From assembly GCF_021354595.1 (NCBI RefSeq), contig NZ_JADWYJ010000003.1, positions 62,001 to 126,000 on the forward strand: DNA of 64,000 nucleotides, written 5' to 3'. The notes under the pieces were generated by a model. That model saw only the letters and a program-made list of their open reading frames with translations. It was not told where the DNA came from and searched no databases. The DNA comes from Maribellus sp. CM-23. Its GTDB lineage: Bacteria > Bacteroidota > Bacteroidia > Bacteroidales > Prolixibacteraceae. Position numbers and translations under genes: made by a program. Below are positions 7,830-16,873 of this stretch, piece after piece; within the stretch, counting starts at the first letter, position 1; each line of letters starts with the position of its first letter.

Positions 7830-9290
7830 ATGACGAACCAGAGCAATGCCATTAAATTTTATAGTGGCGAACAGATTCCAGTGGAACAACACAAAGTACG
7901 TATTGTACAAAAATTATTCTTACGACCGATTGAAGAAAGAAAAGCTGCCATGGAAGGCGCAGGCTTTAATACATTCCTGTTGAATACGAAGGATGTTTTT
8001 CTGGATATGCTGACCGATTCCGGAACAAACGCAATGAGCGATAACCAGATTTCATCGATGCTGCAGGCCGATGACGCCTATGCCGGATCTCAAAGTTTTT
8101 ACCGGATGGAAGAGGCAGCCAGGGAAGTTTTTGGTAAACACTATGTTTTGCCTGTTCACCAGGGGCGTGCTGCTGAAAATATAGTGTCGCAGGCTTTTAT
8201 CAGCCAGGGCGAAGTAATACCGATGAACTATCACTTTACAACCACCAAAGAACACATGGAACTTAACGGCGGTAAAGTGCTGGAAATTTATGCCGATGAC
8301 GCATTGGATATCAAAAGTTCGAAAAAGTTTAAAGGAAATATCGATATAGATAAATTGAATGCTGTATTTGAAGAATACGGCAAGGAAAAGGTAGCATTTG
8401 TGCGCATGGAAGCGTCGACCAACCTGATTGGTGGCCAGCCTTTTTCGATGCAAAATATGCGGGATGTTCGCGCGGTTTGTGATAAAAACGATACTATGAT
8501 GGTGCTGGATGCCAGTTTAATTGGTGAAAATGCCTGGTTTATCAAGCAGCGTGAGGAAGAATTTAAAAATGCGGAGATCAAAGATATTCTGCTGGAGATG
8601 TGCGGTTATGCCGATTTGGTTTATTTCTCCAGTCGCAAGGTGAGTTCTACACGTGGTGGTGGTATTCTGACCAACAAAAAAGAGCTTTACCTGAAAATGC
8701 GTGATTTGCTCGTTTTGTACGAAGGGTTTCTTACCTACGGCGGTATGTCGGTGCGCGAAATCGAAGCCATGGCAGTTGGTTTGCGCGAAACCTGCGACGA
8801 TACTGTGATTTGTCAATCGCCTTCGTTTATTAAATATGCGGTGGACAACCTTGACAAAGCAGGAGTTCCGGTGATTACACCTGCGGGTGCTCTCGGTTGC
8901 CACATCGATGCAATGGGCTTTCTAAAACATGTGCCACAGGAGCAGTATCCGGCAGGTGCATTGGCGGCTGCTTTGTACATTGTTTCCGGTATTCGGGGGA
9001 TGGAACGCGGAACTATTTCCAGCGTTCGCGACGAAAAAGGAAACGATATTTTAGCTGATGTTGAGTTGCTGCGTCTGGCATTCCCGCGGAGGGTGTTTAC
9101 GCTTTCGCAAACCATGTACGTAATCGACCGGGTAAAATGGTTGTACGATAACCGGGAATTGATTGGTGGATTGCAATGGGTGGAAGAACCTCCAATGCTG
9201 CGTTTCTTTATGGGACGGCTGGAACCCGTTGGCGACTGGACCGAAAAACTGGTAGCTAAATTCAGAACCGACTTTGGCGATTCTTTGTAA
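7830..9290 (+). CDS. PLP-dependent beta-eliminating lyase, tyrosine phenol-lyase-like
   Basis: This 486-residue member of the tryptophanase / tyrosine phenol-lyase (TPL) family splits an aromatic amino acid into the ring compound, pyruvate and ammonia. The PLP lysine is Lys270 in SSRKVSSTRGGG. Two positions that separate TPL from tryptophanase look TPL-like: Thr137 in HFTTTK (Asp in tryptophanase) and Arg393 in GMERGTI (Ile in E. coli tryptophanase). The active-site loop differs from both: the residue before the PLP lysine is Arg269 instead of Lys, and the following block is SSTRGGG. It is probably a separate subfamily; the substrate is uncertain. A strong terminator follows. Confidence 0.82.
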   Translation: MTNQSNAIKFYSGEQIPVEQHKVRIVQKLFLRPIEERKAAMEGAGFNTFLLNTKDVFLDMLTDSGTNAMSDNQISSMLQADDAYAGSQSFYRMEEAAREVFGKHYVLPVHQGRAAENIVSQAFISQGEVIPMNYHFTTTKEHMELNGGKVLEIYADDALDIKSSKKFKGNIDIDKLNAVFEEYGKEKVAFVRMEASTNLIGGQPFSMQNMRDVRAVCDKNDTMMVLDASLIGENAWFIKQREEEFKNAEIKDILLEMCGYADLVYFSSRKVSSTRGGGILTNKKELYLKMRDLLVLYEGFLTYGGMSVREIEAMAVGLRETCDDTVICQSPSFIKYAVDNLDKAGVPVITPAGALGCHIDAMGFLKHVPQEQYPAGALAAALYIVSGIRGMERGTISSVRDEKGNDILADVELLRLAFPRRVFTLSQTMYVIDRVKWLYDNRELIGGLQWVEEPPMLRFFMGRLEPVGDWTEKLVAKFRTDFGDSL

Positions 9291-9310
9291 AAAGACAATC
9301 AAAAAATAGG

Positions 9311-9340
9311 AAAGGGAATCTGTACAGGTTCCCTTTTTTC
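9311..9340 (+). terminator. Rho-independent terminator after the beta-eliminating lyase gene
   Basis: AAAGGGAA (9311-9318) pairs with TTCCCTTT (9329-9336), extended by an inner CTG/CAG pairing, and runs into six T residues. Confidence 0.88.
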
Positions 9341-9474
9341 GCCTTCAGAAAATTAGCATAGAATTATGTACTGATTAACATATTGAATACATTTGAGCGA
9401 AATCAAATCCCAATGGGGTTGATAGTAAATTGCATTTTTGTGCATTTTGTTACCTGTCTAATAAATCGTTGGTT

Positions 9475-10971
9475 ATGATAAAAAAAAGCTTGTTTCTTCT
9501 GTTGCTGTTCTTTTCCGTGGTGCTTCGTGCGCAGGAAGTTGACCTGGCAAAACTCGATCAGTATTTTGAAAAAGCGCTGACAGATTGGGACACTCCCGGT
9601 ATGAGTGTGGCCATTGTGAAAGATGGACAAACTGTTTTCAGCAAAGGATACGGAGTAATGGAAGCTGGCGAAGATGCCCGCACCGATGGGAACAGTTTGT
9701 ATGCCATTGCCTCCAATTCAAAGGCATTTACCAGTTATGTTATTGCGCAACTGGTGGAAGAAGGAAAGTTGAGCTGGGATGATAAAGTAAAAAAATGCCT
9801 GCCGTATTTCGATTTGTACGATCCGTGGGTAAGCGCCCAGGTTACCGTTAAGGATTTGTTGTGTCACCGGGTGGGACTGGGCACGTTTAGCGGCGATGTA
9901 ATGTGGTATAAATCAGATCTGACTTCAGAAGAGATCATTCGGCGGATGAAATACCTAGAACCGCAGTTTGCATTTCGCGACGGGTTTGGCTACTCGAACC
10001 TAATGTACATTACCGCGGGTGAACTGATCAAAAAGATCACAGGGAAAACCTGGGGGCAGAATGTCCAGGAACGCATCCTTGATCCGCTGAAAATGGATCG
10101 AACGATTTATTCATTACCAAAACTCGATGTAGTTGGGAATTATACGACTCCGCATGCTTTTGAAGACGGGAAGAATGTTCCGATTCCGTATACCGACTGG
10201 GAAGAAGTTGGCGCTTTGGGAGGCCTGATTTCTTCGGTAAACGACATGGCAAAGTGGATGGTTTTTATGATGAGTTCGGAAAACAAAGCTAAAAACGAAT
10301 TGTGGGAACTGCTGAATAGTTACACTGTTAAACGCGACAAAGTAAACGATTTCAACATGCATTTTAGTGGGTACGGTTTAGGCTGGGGCTTGTCTGATTA
10401 TTACGGACGTTTGCGTGTGGGCCATACCGGTGGTTACGACGGAATGATCTCGGCCGTGACCATGATTCCGGATGAGAAACTGGGCGTGGTCGTGCTTTCC
10501 AACGGAATGAATCCTCCGATGATGGCGGTTACATATTATGCGTTGAATGCCTTTTTAGGAGAGGAAACTAAGGACTGGTCGGACGATCTGCTAAAAAGAA
10601 AGGAAGAGCGTAGCAAAAAAGACACGCGGGTTGAAGATCGTTTAGCAAGCCGTGTGGAAGGAACACACCCTTCGCTGGAACTTAAAAAATACACCGGAAC
10701 TTACAAAGCTGATATTTATGGCAGCATTGAAGTGAAGCTGGAAAACGGGAAACTGAGGGTTTATTTTGAACGTTCGCCCGAGCTGTCGGCTACTTTGGAA
10801 CACTGGCATTACGATGTGTGGAAACTTAACTGGGACATTATGCATGCCTGGTTTAATTTCGGAACGCTTAAGTTTAACATGGATAATAACCTGAAGATAA
10901 CGGGGATGGATTTCGATGTTCCCAACAACGATATTTTCTTCGAAGAACTAAAACCGCGAAAGGTGAACTAA
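9475..10971 (+). CDS. Secreted serine hydrolase, beta-lactamase (class C/PBP-like) family
   Basis: Starting at ATG 9475 the protein is 498 residues with a clear signal peptide (cleavage after RAQ, ~20). The beta-lactamase-type domain (~25-370) carries the catalytic S80-x-x-K83 (SNSK), the Tyr-x-Asn motif in GYSNL and the HTGGYDG block in place of KTG. A C-terminal beta-rich tail (~390-498) resembles the DUF3471-type tail of such hydrolases. These proteins are often D-aminopeptidases or esterases rather than drug-inactivating enzymes; the substrate cannot be read from the sequence. Confidence 0.88.
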   Translation: MIKKSLFLLLLFFSVVLRAQEVDLAKLDQYFEKALTDWDTPGMSVAIVKDGQTVFSKGYGVMEAGEDARTDGNSLYAIASNSKAFTSYVIAQLVEEGKLSWDDKVKKCLPYFDLYDPWVSAQVTVKDLLCHRVGLGTFSGDVMWYKSDLTSEEIIRRMKYLEPQFAFRDGFGYSNLMYITAGELIKKITGKTWGQNVQERILDPLKMDRTIYSLPKLDVVGNYTTPHAFEDGKNVPIPYTDWEEVGALGGLISSVNDMAKWMVFMMSSENKAKNELWELLNSYTVKRDKVNDFNMHFSGYGLGWGLSDYYGRLRVGHTGGYDGMISAVTMIPDEKLGVVVLSNGMNPPMMAVTYYALNAFLGEETKDWSDDLLKRKEERSKKDTRVEDRLASRVEGTHPSLELKKYTGTYKADIYGSIEVKLENGKLRVYFERSPELSATLEHWHYDVWKLNWDIMHAWFNFGTLKFNMDNNLKITGMDFDVPNNDIFFEELKPRKVN

Positions 10972-11079
10972 TTCTTGCAGAAAGGGGAAGGAATCTTGAT
11001 TTGACCCGGTTTAAGTGGATGATTCGTACCCGTATATCAGTAAAATAGTTGTACTTTCGGCCAACAAAACAGAAAACAG

Positions 11080-11655
11080 ATGAAACTTAGTCCAAGAATG
11101 CAATTTCTTGTACGCAACGGGCTCAAAGGCTTTTTATGGCTGACAGTGCTTTTGGCGGCTTATTTTCTGTTTCGGGAAGTGGTGATCACGCACAACCCCG
11201 ATGCATGGGTGGAGCGTTTTTATGCCCGCCCGATGATCATCTACCTGATATACTGTTTTTCCGAGTTCTTTTTTGGGCTCATTCCTCCTGAATTATTTAT
11301 GATTTGGGCCATCAACAAAGGCGATACATGGCATTATCTCTTCAACCTGTCTTTGTTTGCAGGCATTTCTTATTTGATGGGCTATATCAATTTTTTGATC
11401 GGTCGTTTTTTTTACAAGAACGAAACTTTCAAGAATCTGAAGCGACGGTTGCTTAAGGATTCAGCCAACCAGGTAAAGAAATACGGCATTTTTCTGATCA
11501 TTGTAGCGGCGCTTACCCCGCTGCCGTGGTCGGGTGTAAGTTTACTGGTGGGTTCGGCCGGTTATCCTTCTAAACGGTTTCTGAAATACGCCTTGTTTCG
11601 TCTTTTACGCTTTGCCGTTTATGGTTACATCGTATACCAAACGCACCAAATCTAA
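11080..11655 (+). CDS. VTT/DedA-like membrane protein
   Basis: The 191-residue protein has about four to five hydrophobic segments. The middle region (FGLIPPELFMIWAINKG, then a GYINFLIGRFFY helix) and the later LTPLPWSGVSLLVGSAGYPSKRF block look like the re-entrant helices of SNARE-associated/VTT (DedA-like) proteins, which include lipid scramblases and transporters. It stands alone with about 100 bases on each side. The precise function is unknown. Confidence 0.65.
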   Translation: MKLSPRMQFLVRNGLKGFLWLTVLLAAYFLFREVVITHNPDAWVERFYARPMIIYLIYCFSEFFFGLIPPELFMIWAINKGDTWHYLFNLSLFAGISYLMGYINFLIGRFFYKNETFKNLKRRLLKDSANQVKKYGIFLIIVAALTPLPWSGVSLLVGSAGYPSKRFLKYALFRLLRFAVYGYIVYQTHQI

Positions 11656-11790
11656 CCGTGATTTTCTTTTTCCTTTTTGTTTGAAATTCCTGTACTGATA
11701 AAACATACTTCATTTGTGTTTTGTTATTTCTGATAAATGGGAACTTCTCAAAAAGCGCAGCAAGGTTTTGATAGAAGAAAATCTGAAGTC

Positions 11791-12381
11791 ATGAGAAAAT
11801 TTATTGTAATTATATTTTTGATCGTATCAACAACAGCTATGGCAAAAGAACTGGAGAAAGCAACACTTGGAGGTGGTTGTTTCTGGTGTACAGAAGCGGT
11901 TTACCTCGAATTAAAAGGAGTGGTGGATGTAAAACCCGGCTACAGTGGCGGGCATGTCAAAAATCCGGGATACAAGGAAGTTTGCTCTGGAACTACCGGT
12001 CACGCTGAAGCGGTTCAGATAACGTTTGATCCGGCGGTTGTAAGTTACAGTCAGCTGCTTGAAGTGTTTTTTGCGACGCACGATCCAACTACCCTGAACC
12101 GGCAGGGAAACGACGTGGGAACCCAGTACCGGTCGGTGATTTTTTATCATAACCCACAGCAAAAGGAAACGGCAGAAAAAGTGATTCGCTTGCTGGAGGA
12201 GGAGAAAGTGTACGAGCAGCCAATCGTAACAGAAATTGAGGCTTACGATATTTTTTATGTGGCCGAAGATTATCACCTGAATTACTACGCCCGAAATAAA
12301 TCGCAGGGGTATTGTCAATTTATTATCGCTCCAAAGCTCGATAAATTCAGAAAGGTATTTAAAGACCAGCTAAAGAAATAA
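11791..12381 (+). CDS. msrA: Peptide methionine-(S)-sulfoxide reductase, exported
   Basis: From ATG 11791 the protein is 196 residues. It has a cleavable signal peptide ([18 protein letters not shown]), so it probably repairs oxidised methionine in the periplasm. The catalytic motif GGGCFWC has Cys30 as nucleophile. Further signatures are [40 protein letters not shown] and AEDYHLNYY. An in-frame ATG at 11737 would add 18 polar residues in front of the signal peptide and is unlikely. It is followed after 22 bases by a secreted YciI-like gene. Confidence 0.94.
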   Translation: MRKFIVIIFLIVSTTAMAKELEKATLGGGCFWCTEAVYLELKGVVDVKPGYSGGHVKNPGYKEVCSGTTGHAEAVQITFDPAVVSYSQLLEVFFATHDPTTLNRQGNDVGTQYRSVIFYHNPQQKETAEKVIRLLEEEKVYEQPIVTEIEAYDIFYVAEDYHLNYYARNKSQGYCQFIIAPKLDKFRKVFKDQLKK

Positions 12382-12403
12382 ACCAACAATAAACCAACTG
12401 ATT

Positions 12404-12808
12404 ATGAAGAAGCTGCTTTTAGTGATACTGCTAATTGGTTTTACCATTGTGTCGCACGCACAGGATCAACGTGAATTTTCTTACACCGAAGGAGACACAA
12501 CCTATGTAATGAAGCGCTATGTTTTCATGTTGCTGAACAAGGGCGAAACGCGAACTCAGGATTCTACCGAGGCCGCTAAAATTCAGGAGCAGCATCTGGC
12601 GCATTTGAATAAGCTTTCCAAAATGGGAAAACTAATTGTTGCCGGTCCTTTTGAGGAAGGTGGAGATCATCGCGGCTTGCTGATTTTTGACGTGGCTACA
12701 GTGGATGAAGCACTGAAACTGGAAGCAGAAGACCCGGCAGTAAAAACAGGCCGCCTCAGCATGGAAGCCTTTTACTGGTGGGGCGCCAAAGGAACCGTGA
12801 TCAGGTGA
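12404..12808 (+). CDS. Secreted YciI-like protein
   Basis: The 134-residue protein has a signal peptide (cleavage after SHA, ~19) and a YCII-related ferredoxin-like domain: a KRYVFMLLNKG strand, HLAHLNKLSKMGKLIVAGPFEEGGDHRGLLIF, then DEALKLEAEDPAVKTGRLSME. The His-x-x-His start of the central helix and the AGPF block are typical. It may be cotranscribed with msrA. The function of exported YciI proteins is not established. Confidence 0.82.
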   Translation: MKKLLLVILLIGFTIVSHAQDQREFSYTEGDTTYVMKRYVFMLLNKGETRTQDSTEAAKIQEQHLAHLNKLSKMGKLIVAGPFEEGGDHRGLLIFDVATVDEALKLEAEDPAVKTGRLSMEAFYWWGAKGTVIR

Positions 12809-13029
12809 GTTTAAAGTTCAGAGTTCAGAGTTCAGTGCCCAGCGTTGAGTGGCGTCGTTTGCAGCGTGATTTGGATAAAACCAAGTCGCAGTTTTCGATA
12901 TCTGACTAACCATGAAAAACATTATCGTTATACAATTTCACAGTTTTACAATTGTTTGCAGAATGAAACTCCCAGCTTAATTCTGTCCTTCAATCCTTCA
13001 AGCCATCAGTTTTTCAGTCCCTCAATATC
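12809..13029. repeat. Gene-free gap with degenerate short-phrase repeats
   Basis: Directly after the YciI-like stop comes GTTCAGA repeated nearly three times (12816-12835). The right half holds phrases such as TTCAATCCTTCAAGCC and TTTTTCAGTCCCTCAA, which recur in the gaps at 20588-21069 and 23726-24109. No gene was found. Confidence 0.6.
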
Positions 13030-13398
13030 TCAAACCAGCTTTCTTCCAAATGGAGTGAGTGCCAGTGAGGCCATTTTAAAGTGTTGGCGTGCCCACGGAA
13101 TGCCAATGATGGTGATTCCGAGCAGCAATCCAAAAAACAGGTGAGTAAGCATGATCCAAATACCACCGATAAAAAACCAGAGAATGTTCATAATGGTGGA
13201 AAGACAGCCCGGGGCATAATCCATGTATTCGATTTTCTGCCCGAACGGCCACAGTGCCAATACTCCCAGCTTGAACGATTGAATTCCAAATGGAATTCCA
13301 ACAATGGTTATACACAGTGCCAGACCTGCGAGAATGTACTCCAGGAAAATGGCAAAACCTCCGAATAACAGCCAGATTAAGTTTCCTAAAATTTTCAT
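13030..13398 (-). CDS. YccF-domain inner membrane protein
   Basis: The 122-residue protein consists of two similar halves, each with a hydrophobic hairpin ending in the YccF signature: ITIVGIPFGIQSFKLGVLALWPFG and ITIIGIPWARQHFKMASLALTPFG. This is the standard architecture of the family, whose role is unknown. A very small ORF encoding a single-helix peptide lies just upstream on the same strand. Confidence 0.88.
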   Translation of the reverse strand: MKILGNLIWLLFGGFAIFLEYILAGLALCITIVGIPFGIQSFKLGVLALWPFGQKIEYMDYAPGCLSTIMNILWFFIGGIWIMLTHLFFGLLLGITIIGIPWARQHFKMASLALTPFGRKLV

Positions 13399-13416
13399 AA
13401 GTAGTTGTGGTTAAAG

Positions 13417-13545
13417 TTAGTTGTTAAATGGTTTACTATTCTGACACCGGACTTTTACAAAACCGGGTTTTACTGTTTCCTTGTTTCTCAGCTTGTTAAA
13501 GGCAACGCTTATCAGCATGCTTATAATTACAATGGTTGCGATCAT
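13417..13545 (-). CDS. Possible 42-residue single-helix membrane peptide
   Basis: An ATG at 13545 opens a 43-codon frame ending at 13417, 18 bases before yccF. The product begins MIATIVIISMLISVAF, a convincing short hydrophobic helix, followed by a basic tail. Position and composition fit a small membrane protein coexpressed with YccF, but there is no family support and the frame is short enough to arise by chance. Confidence 0.33.
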   Translation of the reverse strand: MIATIVIISMLISVAFNKLRNKETVKPGFVKVRCQNSKPFNN

Positions 13546-13695
13546 TTTTCTTCTGATTTAAAATTCGAACTGAAAGTACGCAAATGAATATTCAGGCGAC
13601 AAAATTAAACGGTAAACGAGCCATTTTTACAGGTAAATAAAGGAAATCATGACTCGTTCAAAAATGAAAGCAGCGAACACATTTTAAATAGTTTG

Positions 13696-13703
13696 TATTT
13701 TTG
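13696..13703 (+). promoter_or_regulatory. Putative yjbQ -7 element
   Basis: TATTTTTG matches TAnnTTTG and lies 19 bases before ATG 13723. It supports that start over the upstream in-frame ATG at 13693, which would overlap the element. Confidence 0.55.
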
Positions 13704-13722
13704 CTTTCAAAGGTTGATAATT

Positions 13723-14133
13723 ATGATCCAACAAAAAGAAATTACTTTGCCAGCATTCAGAAGAGGTTATCACCTGGTCACGAGGCTGATTGAAGAAAAG
13801 TTGCCCGAACTACCGGAAGCTGGGTTACTGCATATTCTGGTGAAACATACCTCCGCTGGCATCACGCTGAACGAAAATGCCGATCCAACAGTAAGAACCG
13901 ACTTCGAGAATTTTATGAATAAAATGATTCCCGAAGACGATCCTGTTTACATTCACACTTACGAAGGCAGCGACGATATGCCTGCACATCTGAAATCGGC
14001 AGTGATCGGTGCCGAAATCACTGTGCCCATTACCCGGCACCGGTTAAACCTTGGCACCTGGCAAGGGATTTATTTTTGTGAATTTCGCGATTACGGTGGC
14101 CCGCGCCGACTGGTGCTTACTGTTTTTAGCTAA
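13723..14133 (+). CDS. yjbQ: YjbQ family protein (UPF0047)
   Basis: The 136-residue protein has all conserved blocks of the family: HILVKHTSAGITLNENADP, the D..F motif before DDPVYIHTYEGSDDMPAHLKS, and GTWQGIYFCEFRDYGGPR. The His/Asn/Glu cluster around HTSAG and HLKS is thought to be the active site. Members have been reported to have weak thiamine-phosphate synthase activity, but the physiological role is unsettled. The chosen start follows the promoter element. Confidence 0.92.
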   Translation: MIQQKEITLPAFRRGYHLVTRLIEEKLPELPEAGLLHILVKHTSAGITLNENADPTVRTDFENFMNKMIPEDDPVYIHTYEGSDDMPAHLKSAVIGAEITVPITRHRLNLGTWQGIYFCEFRDYGGPRRLVLTVFS

Positions 14134-14145
14134 AAAGAAGGTTTT

Positions 14146-15060
14146 TTAGTTTTTTGAAGACTCAATATTCCATCCAAAATCAACGTATTTCCATTGGAAA
14201 TCATCGCCTGAAACATCGATTTTCAGGAAGCCTTCTTCCATTCCGAAGCGGGGGCCCTGCCACCATTGGGCCGAAACTGCACCTCCTGTTATGTAATGGA
14301 TTCCGTTGTAATAAATGTCTTCGAGAAAATGCAAGTGCCCCTGCAATACCAGTTTTGTGTTGTATTGTTCCAGAATTTTAATAACATCGTGAGCGTTTGT
14401 AACTACTGCTCCCTGGCTAAGTGGGGCTGTCGGATCGTTCATGATCTGCTGTCCGATGCTCAGTAACGGAATATGAATACTCACCGCAACGGGGCGTTCT
14501 TTTCCGTTTTTCGCCAGGTCGTTTTTTAGCCATTCCAGTTGTTCTTCGTCCACATGTCCATAGTAGCGGCGGTCTTCAGTGAAACCAACACCATCGAGAA
14601 CCACAAAGTGCCAGTTCTTGTGATCAAAGGAATAATAGCGTTGGGTAATTCTGTCTTCGTACATCTTTTTCCCGTATTCTTCGTGCGAAGGATCTACGCC
14701 ACTTTTTTCATACAACCCAAAAACTTCGTGGTTTCCCATGGTCGAATACATGGGCATATTCAACTTTTTTGTGGTTTGGGTAAACAACGTATACAGGCTG
14801 TCGCTGCGTCCGTAGGTTTGCCCAAGCGCATCCATAATGTTATCTCCGCCGGTTAGCACAAAATCAGGCGCCAGACTGTTGATTGTATCGATCGCCTGAA
14901 GCAGTCCTTCCGTTGCATTTCGCTTTTCGGTGATGTGGATGTCGGTCATAAAAACAAAGGAAAAGTCATTCTCCGATGTCTGGGTTTTGGCTTTCTCCGA
15001 GACCTGCTGGCAGGCAGAAAAAATCAAGATAAAAATGATAAAAAGAAATGTTCTGTTCAT
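14146..15060 (-). CDS. Metallophosphoesterase lipoprotein
   Basis: The 304-residue protein has a lipoprotein signal with lipobox IFSAC (Cys17), so it acts at the membrane facing the periplasm or outside. The calcineurin-like metal-binding motifs are in order: DIH (FMTDIHIT), GGDN, GNHE (MGNHEVFG), HIPLL and GHLHF. A Trp-rich C-terminal strand region follows. The substrate (phosphomonoester, diester or nucleotide) cannot be told from sequence. It converges on yjbQ with only 12 bases between the two stops. Confidence 0.9.
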   Translation of the reverse strand: MNRTFLFIIFILIFSACQQVSEKAKTQTSENDFSFVFMTDIHITEKRNATEGLLQAIDTINSLAPDFVLTGGDNIMDALGQTYGRSDSLYTLFTQTTKKLNMPMYSTMGNHEVFGLYEKSGVDPSHEEYGKKMYEDRITQRYYSFDHKNWHFVVLDGVGFTEDRRYYGHVDEEQLEWLKNDLAKNGKERPVAVSIHIPLLSIGQQIMNDPTAPLSQGAVVTNAHDVIKILEQYNTKLVLQGHLHFLEDIYYNGIHYITGGAVSAQWWQGPRFGMEEGFLKIDVSGDDFQWKYVDFGWNIESSKN

Positions 15061-15212
15061 GATACTATAAATTAATTCTTGTCATAAATTTGTGGCAATA
15101 TAACGGAGAGCAACATTATTGCTAATTAATATCGATTAAATTATATTTAATTTTAAATTAAACAGAAGGTTCTTTACTGTTCTGAATGGTATCACAAAGT
15201 AAATTTTATTGT

Positions 15213-15479
15213 ATGAAGATTGATGTTACACAATATTCTCAGGACGAATTAGAGCAAGAAGGCGTATTTGGCTGGCCCGTTTGGGAACGCGATGAGGAAA
15301 AGTTCGATTGGTATTACAGTCAGAACGAACTTTGTTATATCGTAGAAGGAGAGGCAACGATTACCTCAGAATTTGAGTCGGTGACGATCAAAGCCGGAGA
15401 TTTTGTGACCTTTCCCAAGGGACTGGAATGCGTTTGGGACATTCATTCTGCCATAAAAAAACATTATTCATTCGAATAA
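15213..15479 (+). CDS. Small cupin-domain protein
   Basis: From ATG 15213 this 88-residue protein is a single cupin barrel of the cupin_3 (ethanolamine-utilisation-like, DUF861) type: WPVWERDEEKFDWYY, CYIVEGEATITSE, then IKAGDFVTFPKGLECVWDI. Such proteins bind small ligands or metal. The fucosidase gene follows after 60 bases on the same strand; joint expression is possible, but no functional link is visible. Confidence 0.82.
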   Translation: MKIDVTQYSQDELEQEGVFGWPVWERDEEKFDWYYSQNELCYIVEGEATITSEFESVTIKAGDFVTFPKGLECVWDIHSAIKKHYSFE

Positions 15480-15539
15480 TATTTGAGATTTTAATTTTTT
15501 TTACAAAGTTTGCATAGATAATAATTTATTTGAAGGTCT

Positions 15540-16865
15540 ATGCGAAAAATAGTTTGGGTTTTGGTTGCTTGCCTGCTCGTTCTGAACGGGTTTGGTCAGG
15601 AGGATTCTGCCGCAAAAGAGAAAAGAATGCAATGGTTTGAAGATGCCAAGTTGGGTATTTTCATTCATTGGGGAATTTACAGCGTAAACGGAATCGACGA
15701 AAGCTGGTCGTTTTTTAACGGCTATATTTCGCACGATGATTATATGAAGCAATTGGGCGGCTTCAACGCAAAAAATTACGATCCTGCTGCTTGGGCGAAA
15801 CTGATTGCAGAAAGCGGGGCGAAGTATTCGGTAATCACTACCAAACACCACGACGGCGTTGCCCTCTGGGATACGCATTGCAATGATCTGAGCGTCGTGA
15901 AAAAGTCGCCGGCTCAAAAAGATCTGATCGCACCTTTTGTGAAAGAGCTGAAGAAAAATGACGTGAAAGTGGGGCTGTATTATTCACTGCTCGACTGGTC
16001 GCATCCTGATTATCCCAATAAAACAAGGGTTAAAAAACGTTATGAAAATGACTCGGTACGTTGGAACCGTTTTGTAGATTTTAATTTCTGCCAGCTGGAA
16101 GAATTATCTAAAAACTTTAAACCCGATTTGTACTGGTTCGACGGTGATTGGGAAGCTTCGGCTGAAAAATGGAAAGCCCGTGAACTAAGCGAGAAACTGC
16201 GGGAGTGGAACAAAGGCGTCATACTAAACAGCCGGATTCAGGGATACGGCGATTATGCAACACCCGAGCAGGGACTTCCGGTAACCCGACCACGAAGCCG
16301 TTACTGGGAACTTTGCATGACCATGAACGACAGCTGGGGCTATCAGCACAACGATCATAACTACAAAACACCCAACCAGGTAATTCGCATGTTGGTAGAC
16401 GTGATCAACAAGGGCGGAAATCTTTTGCTGGATATTGGGCCGAAAGCCGATGGAAGCATCCCGGAAGAACAGGTGAATATTCTAAAAGAACTGGGGCGTT
16501 GGACCAACAAACACTCGGAAGCCATTTACGGAACACGTGCCGGAATTCCTTACGAACATTTTTACGGGCCAACAGCCTTGAATCAGAAAGGAGATATTCT
16601 GTACCTGTATGTTCCGCACAAACCAAACGGACCGCTGATTTTAAAAGGAATAAAAAACAAAATCAACCGGATCTGGGTGGTTGGCAACGGCACCAAACTT
16701 AACTGGGATGTGAAAATGAAGCAATACTGGAGCGCGGTTCCGGGAATCGTTTACATTGATGTACCGGAGAAAGTACTCGATCCGCAGGTGACAGTCATTG
16801 CTGTCCTGCTCGACGGGAAAGTGGATCTTTACCGCGAGGAAGGCCAGGTAATTGAAAGCAACTAA
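15540..16865 (+). CDS. Alpha-L-fucosidase, GH29
   Basis: This 441-residue exported enzyme (signal peptide ending ~19, GFG-Q) removes terminal alpha-L-fucose. The GH29 hallmarks are present: LGIFIHWGIYSV, the VITTKHHDGVALWDT block, and the nucleophile Asp201 in LYWFDGDWE. The short C-terminal beta-sandwich domain starts at about residue 345. It is not part of the large PUL at 48-64 kb and may be a general fucosidase. The acid/base residue is not assigned, as it varies across GH29. Confidence 0.92.
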   Translation: MRKIVWVLVACLLVLNGFGQEDSAAKEKRMQWFEDAKLGIFIHWGIYSVNGIDESWSFFNGYISHDDYMKQLGGFNAKNYDPAAWAKLIAESGAKYSVITTKHHDGVALWDTHCNDLSVVKKSPAQKDLIAPFVKELKKNDVKVGLYYSLLDWSHPDYPNKTRVKKRYENDSVRWNRFVDFNFCQLEELSKNFKPDLYWFDGDWEASAEKWKARELSEKLREWNKGVILNSRIQGYGDYATPEQGLPVTRPRSRYWELCMTMNDSWGYQHNDHNYKTPNQVIRMLVDVINKGGNLLLDIGPKADGSIPEEQVNILKELGRWTNKHSEAIYGTRAGIPYEHFYGPTALNQKGDILYLYVPHKPNGPLILKGIKNKINRIWVVGNGTKLNWDVKMKQYWSAVPGIVYIDVPEKVLDPQVTVIAVLLDGKVDLYREEGQVIESN

Positions 16866-16873
16866 GCGGCTGT

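Noticed and set aside
13405..13587. 60-codon plus-strand ORF upstream of yjbQ
   Set aside because: It shows no signal or family pattern; the opposite strand holds a more plausible small membrane peptide, itself only tentative.
14129..14152. Terminator between yjbQ and the metallophosphoesterase gene
   Set aside because: CTAAAAA/TTTTTAG can pair but has almost no G/C and overlaps a stop codon; too weak to list.
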